A DNA stretch of 64,000 nucleotides from Paenibacillus radicibacter (GTDB lineage: Bacteria; Bacillota; Bacilli; Paenibacillales; NBRC-103111), in contig NZ_JANQBC010000001.1 in assembly GCF_024721995.1 (NCBI RefSeq), positions 310,001 to 374,000 on the forward strand, read 5' to 3'. Within the stretch, counting starts at the first letter, position 1; every line of letters starts with the position of its first letter. Position numbers and translations under genes: made by a program. The notes below the pieces were generated by a model that saw only the letters and a program-made list of their open reading frames with translations, was not told where the DNA came from and did not search any database. Shown here piece after piece: positions 28,004-38,062 of this stretch.

Positions 28004-28375
28004 ATGAGAAAGTTTTTGATCGGTACAGGACAGGTTATTCTGTTCTATATCTTCTGGCTGATTGGCGATTATATTGTCACAGCGCTAAATTGGAAAATTC
28101 CCGGCGCATTCGTTGCGATCGCAATCGTATTCGCCTTACTACATTTCCGCGTATTGAAGTTAGAATGGCTGGAACTCGGTTCGCAGTGGTTGATTGGTGA
28201 AATGCTTATCTTCTTTATTCCTGCCGCTATTGGGATTGTTAACTATGGCGAGCTTGTTCGCTCCTATGGCTTGCAATTCATAATTATTATCGTACTTAGT
28301 ACGATAATCGTGATGGGAATTACCGGCAAGATCACGGAGTTACTAGTCAAATACAGAGGAGGCATGAATTCATAA
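28004..28375 (+). CDS. cidA: CidA/LrgA holin-like membrane protein
   Basis: Small membrane protein (123 residues, four hydrophobic segments) of the CidA/LrgA family: GDYIVTALNWKIPGAFVAIAI resembles the family's IPGSIIGM region, and WLIGEMLIFFIPAAIGIVNY is the conserved second half. In related bacteria CidA/CidB pairs affect autolysis and export of overflow metabolites. The ATG at 28004 is preceded by GAGGAG; the longer frame from 27923 crosses the promoter. One base overlaps cidB. Confidence 0.88.
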   Translation: MRKFLIGTGQVILFYIFWLIGDYIVTALNWKIPGAFVAIAIVFALLHFRVLKLEWLELGSQWLIGEMLIFFIPAAIGIVNYGELVRSYGLQFIIIIVLSTIIVMGITGKITELLVKYRGGMNS

Positions 28376-29046
28376 TGATGGCCATCCTTTACTTGGCGCT
28401 AACGATTGCAGTTTATATCATTTCGAAAAAAATATACCAACGTTGGTCGTACCCGTTCTTCTCACCCGTCATTCTATCCATGATTGGCATTATAGCAATT
28501 CTGAAATTAACGCATTTGGATTATACAGAGTGGATGACAGGTAACATCTGGCTTTCCAAGATGTTAGGACCTGCGACCGTCGCGTTCGTCGTACCCTTAT
28601 ATAAATTCGCTCCACTTATTAAGAAGCATTTCATTGAAATTATTAGTAGTCTTGTGATCGGCAGCTTTGCGGCGATTGTATCCACAGTCATGCTTGGGAA
28701 GTTGATGCACCTTGATCCTTCGATCTTAAAAAGTATGGCACCGCGTTCGGTTACAACACCGATTGCAATGGATATATCTCAGACGATTGGCGGCATACCG
28801 AGTATGACAGCGATCTTCGTCGTGATTACAGGTCTTACAAGTGTGATTGGTCCGTTCTTGATTCGACATATGAAAATTAAATCTCAGCTTGCCAAAGGTA
28901 CATTACTTGGTATGGGCGCACATGGGATGGGAGCGGCACAAGCATATGCAATTGGATCTGTAGAAGGTTCGGTATCCAGCTTATCGATCATTATTGCAGG
29001 CGGTTCAACACTAGCATTAGCACCACTTGTAACTGCATGGTTGTAG
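28375..29046 (+). CDS. cidB: CidB/LrgB membrane protein
   Basis: Partner of CidA, 223 residues with about six to seven membrane segments. Conserved parts of the LrgB family include LGPATVAFVVPLYK, SMAPRSVTTPIAMDIS and LGMGAHGMGAAQAYAIGSVEGSVSSLS (shown in part). The TAATG junction gives one-base overlap with cidA, so translation is coupled. The function as a murein-hydrolase exporter or metabolite channel is still debated for the family. Confidence 0.9.
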   Translation: MMAILYLALTIAVYIISKKIYQRWSYPFFSPVILSMIGIIAILKLTHLDYTEWMTGNIWLSKMLGPATVAFVVPLYKFAPLIKKHFIEIISSLVIGSFAAIVSTVMLGKLMHLDPSILKSMAPRSVTTPIAMDISQTIGGIPSMTAIFVVITGLTSVIGPFLIRHMKIKSQLAKGTLLGMGAHGMGAAQAYAIGSVEGSVSSLSIIIAGGSTLALAPLVTAWL

Positions 29047-29092
29047 GGCGTTGATGTAGTGCCCTGTATGCCATGCACCATATCGTACATAC

Positions 29093-29130
29093 AAAGAAGC
29101 GACCCGAATGAGAGGATCGCTTCTTTTTTT
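29093..29130 (+). terminator. Terminator of cidAB
   Basis: GAAGCGA/TCGCTTC stem with a 14-base loop followed by TTTTTTT, about 45 bases after the cidB stop. Confidence 0.85.
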
Positions 29131-29150
29131 ATTTGTTCATGTCTTTCCTT

Positions 29151-29681
29151 CTATTGCACAATGCCACTTAATACTCGCTTCATGTACATTCTCCGAGCGA
29201 CGAAGAAGTAGGCAAGCTGCATCAAGATATAGATCCCCACTACTGCAATTCCGAAGTAGATCGTATTGTCATTCCAGATGTTGCTCAGTGCTTTCATTGC
29301 GAATAACATATGTACCGCACCTACGATACAAGGAATGATGAAGAGTGCCGCCGTCTGCATCGTTAAAACACGTGAAATTTCTTGAATCGGCATTCCGATC
29401 CGAGATAAGGCATCGAACTGTCTACGGTCTTCTTCAAGCTCCGTGAACAATTTGAAATATAACATGGAGCCAGAAGCGATGAAGAATAAGATAGAGACGA
29501 ATAAGATTGGCACATTGGATATCGTACGAATTTGTCTAAGATGCGGATGCACCTGTATAAATTCTTTCTTCAAATCACGAAACTCCGTCGCGCGAATAGC
29601 TTCATAGCCGAATTTACGGAGCATTTCTTGTAAAATTACAGCAATTTTCTCTTCATCTTCAACAATTAAAATGCGATACAT
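29151..29681 (-). pseudogene. In-frame deletion scar fusing a BceR-like regulator to a BceB-like permease
   Basis: The first 48 residues (MYRILIVEDEEKIAVILQEML...HPHL) are the start of an OmpR-type response regulator of a peptide-antibiotic sensing system. They lack the phospho-acceptor part and the DNA-binding domain. From residue 49 the protein becomes the C-terminal membrane region of a BceB/YxdM-type ABC permease (NVPILFVSILFFIASGSMLYF, FDALSRIGMPIQEISRVL, three or four helices). The usual order is regulator, kinase, ATPase, permease, so one deletion removed most of the regulator, the kinase, the ATPase and most of the permease yet kept the frame. The product is probably non-functional, though a ribosome site and intact frame remain. 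Confidence 0.85.
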
Positions 29682-29857
29682 CTTACTCCCCCGCTACCTT
29701 TAGTAAACTTTCATTTTTGTTATACTAGTGTTACGATAAGTGATAAGTACAATCAAGACAAGGGCTTTGGCGGCAAACATTTGTGACAAGATGTATCAAA
29801 CCGTGGAATCGTAGGACATAATCAAGATAGCACTCCCACGGAAAGGACGCATGAACC

Positions 29858-30715
29858 ATGATGAAAAAGCTTGTTTGGACAGCAATATGGATGATTGTTG
29901 TTGGCGTCGTAGGCATGCTCTTCTATGGGTTTCAATTTGATGAAGAAGAACCCGCTGTTCCCTATGAATTGAAGTGGGCATTTAATGCAGATGAACTCGA
30001 TCAACTTGTTATTAATAGCAATTATGGATCTGTTATTCAATTCACAAAAAGTACGGACGGTACAAATCATATTGAAATTAAAGGCAATGCGCCAAGTAAA
30101 GCGATCAATCAAATTAAAAGCTCAACCATCTCTAACAAAAAATTAGAAATTAACTCGAAAGTCGAGAAGAACATCGGATTACTCCACGTTCAGTTAACCG
30201 AAACCTCACTTCACCATCAAATTACGGTGTCTTTATCTGACAAAGCAAAGATTGATAATCTGAAGGTTTCAGCGGATAACGGCAATGTCGTGCTCAATAA
30301 CGTCACTGTTCGCAATGCAGAGATCCATACCGCACTTGGTGGGGTGACTCTTAGCAATTTAACGACGAATACAGTAAGAGCAGAGACCGATATGGGGATG
30401 ATTACAGGGAGTAAGATTAACGGCAGATTGTATGCCATTACTGGAAGTGGTAACGTAGACATCGATCATATGTCTGGAGATTCCATTATCCTAACCAAAT
30501 CTGGCGAGGTTAACTTATTCCAAGACTACGTAGCTTCTGCTCAAATCGGAACTTCAGTTGGTAATGTAACAATCAGTTTACCTAGCCGCTATTCAGGAAG
30601 GTTTGACTTAAAGACAAATCTGGGTCAAATCAAAGAACCCAAGACAACAGGTGAATCGGACCAGTTAATTAAAGTCGTCTCTGATGTGGGAAACATCACG
30701 GTCATCCAAAGATAA
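29858..30715 (+). CDS. DUF4097-family beta-helix-like protein
   Basis: Membrane-anchored or exported 285-residue protein. One N-terminal hydrophobic helix (LVWTAIWMIVVGVVGMLFYGF) precedes a repetitive beta-strand region with DUF4097-type steps (SADNGNVVLNNV, TDMGMITGSKINGRL, GSGNVDIDHMSGD, TSVGNVTISLPS). Members of this family sit beside HAAS/DUF1700 and PadR genes in cell-envelope stress loci; here only a small membrane protein follows, 10 bases downstream. Function unknown. Confidence 0.8.
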   Translation: MMKKLVWTAIWMIVVGVVGMLFYGFQFDEEEPAVPYELKWAFNADELDQLVINSNYGSVIQFTKSTDGTNHIEIKGNAPSKAINQIKSSTISNKKLEINSKVEKNIGLLHVQLTETSLHHQITVSLSDKAKIDNLKVSADNGNVVLNNVTVRNAEIHTALGGVTLSNLTTNTVRAETDMGMITGSKINGRLYAITGSGNVDIDHMSGDSIILTKSGEVNLFQDYVASAQIGTSVGNVTISLPSRYSGRFDLKTNLGQIKEPKTTGESDQLIKVVSDVGNITVIQR

Positions 30716-30725
30716 GGTGGTAAAG

Positions 30726-31055
30726 ATGAATAAAAGGAATAACCTATCTCTCCCCCGATTAATTGGCTTTATCGTATTCCATATCATTTTCACGCTGCCA
30801 ATCTGTCTGATCATGCTTGCACTTTACTTCATTCTAGGACTCATGGCACTTATAGCAACGAGCGCTCCACTTATTGCAATTATTGACTTTATGCTCGCGG
30901 GTGTATATTCAGGGTCAGAATTTTTCCTATCGATTACGATATGTGGGTTTGGTATCCTGCTCTTAATTGCGGTTTATCTCTTAATGCGCCCAATACGACG
31001 TCTATGCCGACGTTATTATATATGGAATTTGCGTACCTGGTTTCGTCCGCGCTAA
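30726..31055 (+). CDS. Small membrane protein, possibly HAAS/DUF1700-related
   Basis: 109-residue protein with three hydrophobic segments (LIGFIVFHIIFTLPICLIML, a Gly/Ala/Ile-rich helix pair, and ITICGFGILLLIAVYLLM) and a strongly basic tail (RPIRRLCRRYY...). The ATG at 30726 is preceded by AAGGTGG; the longer frame overlaps the DUF4097 gene. Its layout resembles the membrane half of HAAS/DUF1700 proteins that accompany DUF4097 genes, but the cytosolic N-terminal HAAS domain is missing. Identification tentative. Confidence 0.6.
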   Translation: MNKRNNLSLPRLIGFIVFHIIFTLPICLIMLALYFILGLMALIATSAPLIAIIDFMLAGVYSGSEFFLSITICGFGILLLIAVYLLMRPIRRLCRRYYIWNLRTWFRPR

Positions 31056-31064
31056 AGCAAATGA

Positions 31065-31116
31065 AAACTCCCTTCAACCATGAACAATTCGTTCTTGGCA
31101 AAGGGAGCTTTTTTTC
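31065..31116. terminator. Bidirectional terminator
   Basis: CTCCCTT/AAGGGAG arms around a long loop, followed by CTTTTTTT on the plus strand and preceded by A-rich sequence. It separates the converging small membrane protein gene and the hydrolase gene. Confidence 0.7.
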
Positions 31117-31119
31117 ATA

Positions 31120-32118
31120 TCAAGAGTCTGGATTGGAATCTTCTGATTCGGAGTCTGATTTAGTATTTGAAGAGACTATAGAAATCTTCTCTACCATATC
31201 GTTCAATTGTGTAATCAAGTCCTTCGTTACTTCATCCCGATTCACTTCATTGAGTGTTTCGTGACGAGCATCGGGGTACAACTTGTAAGTTAGATTCGTT
31301 ATACCTAGTGATTTGTATCGCTCTACTAAATCAAGAATACCTTTACCATTAAACCCAACTGGATCTTTATCTCCTGCAAAAATATACACAGGCTTATCTC
31401 GTGGAATTAGCTCCATATTCTTACGCTTGTGTAATTGTTTCAGCATTGTGAAGAAATCACGGTAGAACGATGCAGTAAATACAGCCCCTGTCATGGGATC
31501 ATCTACGTATTGATCGACTTCTTCTTCGTCACGAGTCAGCCAATCAAACTCCGTACGGGTTGGTTTAAAGCCACTGTTGTACTTCCCGAATGTTAATGAG
31601 TTTAGCAGGATACTACGGTGATTTTCTCCCTTACGCTTCGCTTGGTTACGTGCGAGCAAGGTGCCAAAGAATAATTGTACGGCAGATTGCTTGCCACCTG
31701 TACCAGATAAGATAAAAGCATCGACTTGATCTGGATAGGTATACATATAATTTTGCACCAAAAAAGATCCCATCGAGTGCCCCATCAGAATAAGAGGCAA
31801 ATTAGGATGCCTTTCTCGGATTACTTCAGATAATTGTCCTAAATTATGTACCAACCAATGAAATCCGTCATACCCAACAAAGCCATAGTCATCCGAGGAA
31901 TGAGCGGTACGTCCATGTCCTCGATGATCATTCGCATATACAATATATCCTTCAGCTGTAAGCGCCTCTGCAACCCTCACATAGCGCCCTGCATGTTCAG
32001 CCATACCATGGGCCAATTGAACGACTCCAATAGGACTCACGTCATGGTTTGGTTTCCAGCAATAGACGAATATATCATTATTTTGTGGGTCCATAAATGT
32101 AAATTTTTCTGTTATCAT
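31120..32118 (-). CDS. Lysophospholipase-like alpha/beta hydrolase
   Basis: Serine hydrolase of 332 residues of the PldB/monoglyceride-lipase group. Motifs: VVQLAHGMAEHAGRY (oxyanion), NDHRGHGRTAHS, nucleophile elbow GHSMGS (about residue 110), acid in AGDKDPVG, and catalytic His in DARHETLNE. The tail is Ser/Asp/Glu-rich (SNTKSDSESEDSNPDS), which is unusual for the family. The ATG at 32118 fits GAGGT spacing better than the one at 32136. Probable substrate: monoacylglycerol or lysophospholipid. Confidence 0.85.
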   Translation of the reverse strand: MITEKFTFMDPQNNDIFVYCWKPNHDVSPIGVVQLAHGMAEHAGRYVRVAEALTAEGYIVYANDHRGHGRTAHSSDDYGFVGYDGFHWLVHNLGQLSEVIRERHPNLPLILMGHSMGSFLVQNYMYTYPDQVDAFILSGTGGKQSAVQLFFGTLLARNQAKRKGENHRSILLNSLTFGKYNSGFKPTRTEFDWLTRDEEEVDQYVDDPMTGAVFTASFYRDFFTMLKQLHKRKNMELIPRDKPVYIFAGDKDPVGFNGKGILDLVERYKSLGITNLTYKLYPDARHETLNEVNRDEVTKDLITQLNDMVEKISIVSSNTKSDSESEDSNPDS

Positions 32119-32302
32119 CGAATTTAAACCTCGCATTCTGCATATGTTTCTTCATCATTTTACCACAAATACGCAGAATTAGGATGGTAATTCCTTCTTA
32201 AACAAGAAAGATTACCCTTGTGCTTAGCTGCTTCGCTCTCGTTAGGCAATACATCACGAAACAGCAAGCCGCAAAGGATTGTTATGCTACAGTGACTAAT
32301 TG

Positions 32303-33373
32303 TTATCGAACACTTCGGATTAACGTGGGGGGTGTCACCTTAGCGTGTTTGCATGTGTTCTCAACAGAGCCTGATTTCACTTCATTAAACACATAGACCC
32401 GATGAATAAGCACATACACTTCACTGCCAAGTTCAAGCTTCATTTTCTCCAAAGACCGATACGCAACAAGCGTATGATCCCGTACCTCAAGCTCAATTTG
32501 CCAACTTGTTCCACGGAAACAAACATTGCGAACAATGCCTCGCTCTGCCGCATGCAGACACGATATTTCTTCTTCACTGCCTATTTCGACGAACTCAGGG
32601 CGAATGATCGCATCACCTTCAACACTCTCGAATCCGCGTAAATATGAAATATCACCGAGTACAGTCGAATCGCCAATAAATGAAGCGACGAATGGTGTCA
32701 TTGGATTTTTATAAATCTCATAAGGACTACCCTTCTGCACGATTTCCCCATGATTAATGATCATAATCTCATCTGCGACCTCAATGGCTTCCTCTTGATC
32801 ATGTGTAACAAAAATCGTCGTGATGCCCACACGTTCTATTGTCTCTTTCAGCCAACTGCGCAGCTCTTTGCGCACCTTAGCATCAATGGCAGCGAACGGT
32901 TCATCTAACAGCAGTACACTAGGTTGTGGTGCTAATGCACGAGCAAAAGCTACCCGCTGTTTCTGTCCACCAGATAGCTGGTGCGGCAATCGTTTGTCCA
33001 GCCCAGATAATCCTGTTAGCTCTAATAACTCGTGTACCCGTGCCTTAATTTGCTCTTTGGTACTTTTTTTCACACGTAGCCCAAATGCAATATTCTCAAA
33101 CACATTCATATGCTTAAACAACGCATAATTTTGAAATACAAACCCGATCTGGCGCTGCTGCGGTGTTAAATCGTTGACCCTTTGCCCTTCAAAATAAATA
33201 TCTCCAGCGTCAGGACGTTCCAAACCCGCAAGCATACGGAGCATCGTCGTCTTCCCGCCCCCGCTCGGCCCAAGAAATCCGATTAATTGACCCTTCTCTA
33301 TCTCAAAAGAAACATCTCTTGCTGCTTGGAACCCCCCAAAGCTCTTACGCAGAGACCGGACTTCGATCTGCAT
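32303..33373 (-). CDS. cysA: Sulfate ABC transporter ATP-binding protein
   Basis: ATPase of the sulfate/thiosulfate importer, 356 residues. Walker A GPSGGGKTT (about 35-43), signature [15 protein letters not shown], Walker B LLLDEPFAAIDAKVRKELR and switch FVTHDQEEAIEVADE; the last 110 residues form a TOBE-type regulatory domain with FIGDSTVLGD. FAAIDAKVRKELR and the TOBE tail are typical for CysA rather than for a sugar ATPase. It is the last gene of sbp-cysT-cysW-cysA, starting directly at the cysW stop codon. Confidence 0.92.
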   Translation of the reverse strand: MQIEVRSLRKSFGGFQAARDVSFEIEKGQLIGFLGPSGGGKTTMLRMLAGLERPDAGDIYFEGQRVNDLTPQQRQIGFVFQNYALFKHMNVFENIAFGLRVKKSTKEQIKARVHELLELTGLSGLDKRLPHQLSGGQKQRVAFARALAPQPSVLLLDEPFAAIDAKVRKELRSWLKETIERVGITTIFVTHDQEEAIEVADEIMIINHGEIVQKGSPYEIYKNPMTPFVASFIGDSTVLGDISYLRGFESVEGDAIIRPEFVEIGSEEEISCLHAAERGIVRNVCFRGTSWQIELEVRDHTLVAYRSLEKMKLELGSEVYVLIHRVYVFNEVKSGSVENTCKHAKVTPPTLIRSVR

Positions 33374-34264
33374 CTAACGTTCCCCACTTTCTTTGTGAAT
33401 TCCATTACCATGATATTTCCATTCAAATATACTTTTCACGATTAATGTTAGAACTGCCAACATCACAAGGAGTGAAGCAACCGCGAATGAGGCAGCAAAT
33501 TGATATTCGTTGTACAAGATTTGTATATGCAACGGAATCGTATTCGTCAACCCGCTAATATGTCCTGATACAACAGAAACAGCACCAAACTCTCCCATCG
33601 CCCTTGCATTGCACAAGATGATACCGTATAACAGTCCCCATTTAATATTAGGAAGTGTCACTCGGTAAAATATACGCCAGCCCTTAGCCCCAAGCGATGC
33701 GGCAGCCTCTTCTTCTTGCGTACCCTGAGATTGCATGAGAGGAATTAATTCACGAGCAACTAGTGGACTTGTAACAAAGATCGTCGCAATCACCATACCC
33801 GAGAGCGTGAAGATAATCTGAATGTTATGGTCAGCAAGCCATGGCCCGAACCAACCTTTTCCACCAAATAGAAGGATGAAGACAAGCCCTGCAATAACCG
33901 GCGACACGGCAAAAGGTAAATCGATCAACGTCAGCAAGATACTTTTTCCACGAAATTTGAACTTAGAGACAAGCCAAGCTGCAGATAAACCGAACAGAAC
34001 GTTCATCGGAACCGCAATGACTGCTACAGTAAGCGTCAAACGAATCGCTGCAAGAGCATCAGGATCAATCAAGGATTGCAGATAAATCCATATTCCTTTC
34101 GAGAACGCCTCAATAAATACCGTAAGGAGTGGCAGTACCAAGAGCAGAACTAAGAATAACAAGGCAATACCGATTAATATCCAGCGGACAACGGGTGACT
34201 CACTTAAGTGAGGGCGTCTAACAATCGGTGTCATTCGAAAATCTTTCGACATTTGATCCTGCAT
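33374..34264 (-). CDS. cysW: Sulfate ABC transporter permease CysW
   Basis: Second membrane subunit, 296 residues with six hydrophobic segments. [37 protein letters not shown] (quoted in parts: [14 protein letters not shown]) and [22 protein letters not shown], the EAA loop, are as in Cys[14 protein letters not shown] near the end is a family signature. Nine bases separate it from cysT. Confidence 0.93.
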   Translation of the reverse strand: MQDQMSKDFRMTPIVRRPHLSESPVVRWILIGIALLFLVLLLVLPLLTVFIEAFSKGIWIYLQSLIDPDALAAIRLTLTVAVIAVPMNVLFGLSAAWLVSKFKFRGKSILLTLIDLPFAVSPVIAGLVFILLFGGKGWFGPWLADHNIQIIFTLSGMVIATIFVTSPLVARELIPLMQSQGTQEEEAAASLGAKGWRIFYRVTLPNIKWGLLYGIILCNARAMGEFGAVSVVSGHISGLTNTIPLHIQILYNEYQFAASFAVASLLVMLAVLTLIVKSIFEWKYHGNGIHKESGER

Positions 34265-34273
34265 AGCCGCCCC

Positions 34274-35110
34274 CTAATTGATCGTAACGCGCTTATTCGC
34301 ACGCCATTGTAAGTAATTACCAAACAATAACAATAAGAATGAGAACACGAGCATTACAAGTGCAATTGCTGTTGCACCTGGATAATCGAACTGCTCAAGC
34401 TTTGTCATGATAAACAGAGGTGTAATCTCTGTCTTAAGCGGCATATTCCCTGAGATAAATACAATTGACCCGTATTCACCTATTCCTCTTGCAAAGGCTA
34501 AAGTGAACCCCGTTAACAACGGTGGAATTAATGAGGGAAAGATGATTCGGGCGAATGTCCGCAGCCTTGAAGCACCTAAACTTACGGCTGCCTCCTCGAC
34601 CTCCATATCGAGCTCTTGAATGACAGGCTGCAACGTTCGTACAACGAACGGGATTCCAATAAAGGTGAGCGCTACGATAATCCCAAGCGGTGTAAATGCT
34701 ACATGAATCCCCAGGGGTTCAAGCACTTGACCGATAAATCCATTCTTGGAATAAAGCGTCGTTAACGCAATTCCTGCAACTGCAGTTGGAAGCGCGAACG
34801 GCATATCGACAAGCGCGTCGAGTATCCTTTTGCCTGGAAAAGAATACCGTACAAGCACCCATGCCACGATAAATCCAAATACTGCATTAACAGCTGCTGC
34901 AATGAGCGCTGTGCCAAAGCTCAGCTTATACGAAGCCACAACTCGATCACTTGTCACGGTCTGCCAAAAGTCGGCCCAAGACATCCCAGAAGTTGTAATA
35001 AACACGGTCGAAAGCGGAATCAACACAATCAAGCCTAAATACAACAAGGTAAAACCAAGAGATAAATTAAAACCGGGTAAAATTGAACGTCTTTTTACAC
35101 GCACTGCCAT
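34274..35110 (-). CDS. cysT: Sulfate ABC transporter permease CysT
   Basis: First membrane subunit (CysT/CysU), 278 residues with six hydrophobic segments. Conserved pieces are LVDMPFALPTAVAGIALTTLY, VEEAAVSLGASRLRTFARI (EAA loop) and RGIGEYGSIVFISGNMP. With CysW it forms the membrane channel for sulfate or thiosulfate. It lies 21 bases after the binding-protein gene in the same operon. Confidence 0.93.
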   Translation of the reverse strand: MAVRVKRRSILPGFNLSLGFTLLYLGLIVLIPLSTVFITTSGMSWADFWQTVTSDRVVASYKLSFGTALIAAAVNAVFGFIVAWVLVRYSFPGKRILDALVDMPFALPTAVAGIALTTLYSKNGFIGQVLEPLGIHVAFTPLGIIVALTFIGIPFVVRTLQPVIQELDMEVEEAAVSLGASRLRTFARIIFPSLIPPLLTGFTLAFARGIGEYGSIVFISGNMPLKTEITPLFIMTKLEQFDYPGATAIALVMLVFSFLLLLFGNYLQWRANKRVTIN

Positions 35111-35131
35111 ACATCACGACTCCTTGCTCGC

Positions 35132-36193
35132 TTACTTCGCTAACTTATAAATGGAATCAAATACCCCATTATCGCTAAAATGTTTCTTCTGCACTAGATC
35201 CCATCCGCCTAAATCTGGATCATCTATGCGAAACAGTGGAATGCTTGGGAACGTTGCACGAAATTGCTCCACAACCTCAGGCATCGTTGGCCTGAAATAA
35301 TGCTCTGCCGCAAGGGTCTGACCCTCTTTGGTGTATAAATATTGCAAATACGCTTCAGCGACCTCACGTGTGCCTTTCTTATCCACGACTTGATCGACAA
35401 CAGCAACAGGTGGTTCTGCCAGAATAGACATGGACGGCAGCACGATCTCATAATCGTCCTTGCCTACATCCTTGGTCGTTAACATCGCTTCATTCTCCCA
35501 AGTAATCAGCACATCCCCGATTCCTTGCTCAACAAAAGTCGTTGTAGAGTCACGAGCTCCTGTACCAAGCACTTTGACATTCTGATACAACTTCGTCACA
35601 AAGTCTTTGGCTGCTGCTTCGCTTTTGTTACTCGTCTTGAGTGCATAACCCCATGCTGCCATATAGTTCCAACGTGCTCCCCCTGAAGTTTTCGGATTCG
35701 GTGTAATGACTTCAACTCCCGGCTTAATCAGATCTGGCCAATCATGGATCTCTTTGGGATTCCCTTTGCGCACTAGAAATACAATCGTTGAGGTGTAGGG
35801 TGCTGACCGATCAGGTAACCTCGATTGCCAATCTCCTTGGACTAATCCCACTTTCTTGAGCTGATTAATATCATTCTCTAGTGCAAGTGTCACTACATCT
35901 GCCTGCAACCCGTCAATTACCGTCCTTGCCTGTTTCCCTGATCCTCCGTGCGACTGTCTAATGACAACATCTTGACCCTTTAACTGCTTCCAATATGCTT
36001 CAAAAGCTTGATTATAGTCCCGATACAGTTCTCTTGTCGGATCATAGGATACATTGATTAACTCGACTGGCTGCGTAGATTGGGAAGGTGATGATTTCCC
36101 ACATGCCACCATCGTCATCATCAAGACTAGAACTAGCACGATCACGATCCATCTCTTTCCATTACATGCACCAAGATTCATTCTCCTGATCAT
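35132..36193 (-). CDS. sbp: Sulfate-binding lipoprotein
   Basis: Extracellular receptor for sulfate, 353 residues. A membrane segment ([18 protein letters not shown]) ends in a lipobox cysteine, so it is tethered. The sulfate-binding fold shows [64 protein letters not shown] and [11 protein letters not shown], which are characteristic of Sbp/CysP. The ATG at 36193 follows AAGGGGG; the earlier ATG at 36229 has no ribosome site. First gene of the operon; no S-box riboswitch is visible in the short upstream region. Confidence 0.93.
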   Translation of the reverse strand: MIRRMNLGACNGKRWIVIVLVLVLMMTMVACGKSSPSQSTQPVELINVSYDPTRELYRDYNQAFEAYWKQLKGQDVVIRQSHGGSGKQARTVIDGLQADVVTLALENDINQLKKVGLVQGDWQSRLPDRSAPYTSTIVFLVRKGNPKEIHDWPDLIKPGVEVITPNPKTSGGARWNYMAAWGYALKTSNKSEAAAKDFVTKLYQNVKVLGTGARDSTTTFVEQGIGDVLITWENEAMLTTKDVGKDDYEIVLPSMSILAEPPVAVVDQVVDKKGTREVAEAYLQYLYTKEGQTLAAEHYFRPTMPEVVEQFRATFPSIPLFRIDDPDLGGWDLVQKKHFSDNGVFDSIYKLAK

Positions 36194-36263
36194 CAACACC
36201 CCCTTATGTATTTCATGACTGGGCCACATAGCATTAGCCTATGAAAGTGGATGGGCTGTGGAC

Positions 36264-36305
36264 ACAAAAAAACCTCTTTCTCCACGAAAGATGGAGAAGA
36301 GGTTG
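36264..36305 (-). terminator. Terminator of purT-thioesterase operon
   Basis: Minus-strand CCTCTTCTCC/GGAGAAAGAGG stem with a short ATCTTTCGT loop followed by seven T, directly after the thioesterase stop. Confidence 0.9.
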
Positions 36306-36315
36306 ATTTAAATGA

Positions 36316-36798
36316 TTATTTCGTACTTCGAGCTGCATCAATCTTGCGTTTACGTTCCACATATCTAGCTTCTGCGACTTCGAATAAACGCTGTTCGTCT
36401 TCCGTTTCTGGCACAATGCTTGGTACAGGTCTTGACTTACCTTGATCATCGAGTCCAACAAAAATCAGATAGGCGGTTAATGCATCTCTTTTTTCACCGG
36501 TATATAAATTCTCAGCTACACCTGTCACATATAATTCCATCGAGGATCGATGCGTCCAGATGACCGAAGCTGTAATTTCTATTGCTTCTCCAATATTGAC
36601 TGGACACAGAAATTGCAGCGCTTCACAAGAAGCAGTTACGACTCCACCGTTGCTGTGACGCATTGCGGCAATCGATGCAATTTTATCGACAGAATGAAAC
36701 AATTGTCCACCGAATACAGTCCCGTGATAGTTCGTTTGCCCAGGCATAATCAGTTCGGTCACGATGGAGCGAGATTCTCTTGGATGCTTTGATGTCAT
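36316..36798 (-). CDS. Acyl-CoA thioesterase, hotdog fold (YkhA-like)
   Basis: Hydrolyses acyl-CoA thioesters in the cytosol. The 160-residue single hotdog domain has MPGQTNYHGTVFGGQLFHSVDKIA with the catalytic Asp, FLCPVNIGEAIEITASV and the C-terminal LIFVGLDDQGKSRPVPSIVPE typical of YciA/YkhA. A basic tail follows. It begins three bases after the purT stop codon, and its ribosome site lies inside the end of purT, so expression is coupled, although the functions look unrelated. Confidence 0.92.
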   Translation of the reverse strand: MTSKHPRESRSIVTELIMPGQTNYHGTVFGGQLFHSVDKIASIAAMRHSNGGVVTASCEALQFLCPVNIGEAIEITASVIWTHRSSMELYVTGVAENLYTGEKRDALTAYLIFVGLDDQGKSRPVPSIVPETEDEQRLFEVAEARYVERKRKIDAARSTK

Positions 36799-36801
36799 GA
36801 T

Positions 36802-37995
36802 TTATTCCACTCCTTCATTCTCATAATTCACTTGCAGGTATTGAGCTGCTTTCGTAGCGGTTTGTAGCGCTTCTTCAACTGTATCTGCTGTTGATAGCGC
36901 AACTGCCATACGACGGCCAACCTTCGTCTCTGGCTTGCCGAAGATTCGAACTTGAGTATGCGGCAGTGACAAGGCTTGTTCAACACCTGAAATTGTATAA
37001 TTTGTAGTTTCCCTTGTTGCCTTCAATGTATGCGAAGCCCCAGGTGCAATCATTCGGATATCTGGGATTGGGAAGCCTAGAATTGCGCGAACATGAAGAG
37101 CAAATTCGGATAGATCCTGTGTAACCATCGTGACCATACCCGTATCATGCGGACGAGGTGATACCTCACTGAAATAAACACCATCTTCACTTAAGAATAA
37201 TTCCACACCATATAATCCATAACCACCCAAAGCTTCTGTAATACGGGCTGCAATATGCTGTGCTTCATCAATCTGCTCTTCACTCATTGCGTGCGGCTGC
37301 CATGATGTGATGTAGTCTCCATCTTGCTGAACATGTCCAATTGGCGCACAGAATGTTGTTCCAGATACCGAACGTACTGTTAGTAACGTAATCTCGGAAT
37401 CAAATTTCACGAATTGCTCAACGATTACACGCGCTTTCTTGGCACGTCCACCTTCCATCGCAATGTCCCAGCACTTCTGCGCATCGTCCAACGTACGGCA
37501 TACACTTTGTCCTTTACCAGAAGAACTCATGATCGGTTTAATGACACAAGGCGTTCCAATCACTTGAATAGCTGTCTTTAATTCTTCCAATGTATTTGCG
37601 AATTCGTACTTCGCAGTACGTAAACCAAGCGTTTCTGCAGCCAGACGACGAATACCTTCACGATCCATCGTTAGCTTAGAAGCATTAGCCGTTGGGATAA
37701 CACGGTATCCTTCCTGTTCCAATTCGACGAGCACATTTGTCGCAATCGCTTCAATTTCAGGTACGATCAAATCGGGTTGTTCTTTTGTTAATACTTCACG
37801 TAATTTTTCCTCATCAAGCATCGGAATCACATAAGAGCGGTGGGCAACATGCATCGCAGGTGCATGTTCATAACGATCAACAGCGACAGTCTCGATCCCG
37901 AGTCGCTGCGCTTCAATAATAACTTCTTTCCCTAATTCCCCTGAACCTAATAGCAAGATCTTCTTTGCTTTCGTTGAAAGTGGTGCACCATACAT
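36802..37995 (-). CDS. purT: Formate-dependent GAR transformylase
   Basis: ATP-grasp enzyme making formyl-GAR from formate, ATP and GAR in purine synthesis. N-terminal Rossmann-like segment [26 protein letters not shown]-grasp core with [30 protein letters not shown] and [27 protein letters not shown], all as in PurT. The ATG at 37995 follows GGGAGGG; the longer frame has no clear site. Length (397) is typical. No purine riboswitch was seen upstream. Confidence 0.95.
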   Translation of the reverse strand: MYGAPLSTKAKKILLLGSGELGKEVIIEAQRLGIETVAVDRYEHAPAMHVAHRSYVIPMLDEEKLREVLTKEQPDLIVPEIEAIATNVLVELEQEGYRVIPTANASKLTMDREGIRRLAAETLGLRTAKYEFANTLEELKTAIQVIGTPCVIKPIMSSSGKGQSVCRTLDDAQKCWDIAMEGGRAKKARVIVEQFVKFDSEITLLTVRSVSGTTFCAPIGHVQQDGDYITSWQPHAMSEEQIDEAQHIAARITEALGGYGLYGVELFLSEDGVYFSEVSPRPHDTGMVTMVTQDLSEFALHVRAILGFPIPDIRMIAPGASHTLKATRETTNYTISGVEQALSLPHTQVRIFGKPETKVGRRMAVALSTADTVEEALQTATKAAQYLQVNYENEGVE

Positions 37996-38030
37996 ATGAA
38001 TCGTAACCCTCCCTGAATGTCTATATAATA

Positions 38031-38058
38031 ACGAAGAAGAGCCTGTCACAGACTCTTC
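38031..38058 (-). terminator. Hairpin downstream of the 155-residue gene
   Basis: AAGAGTCTGT/ACAGGCTCTT arms with almost no loop, five bases past the stop at 38063 on the minus strand. The T-tract after it is weak (CTTCGTTATT), so its strength as a terminator is uncertain. Confidence 0.5.
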
Positions 38059-38062
38059 CTCT

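Noticed and set aside
26999-28375. Idea that LysR-cidAB with the CHR gene forms a novel transport island
   Set aside because: LysR-cidA-cidB is a known gene arrangement; the chromate half has its own flanking spacer and no shared signal.
36194-36263. S-box (SAM riboswitch) expected before the sulfate operon
   Set aside because: Only about 70 bases separate sbp from the preceding terminator; this is too short for an S-box and no such motif is visible.
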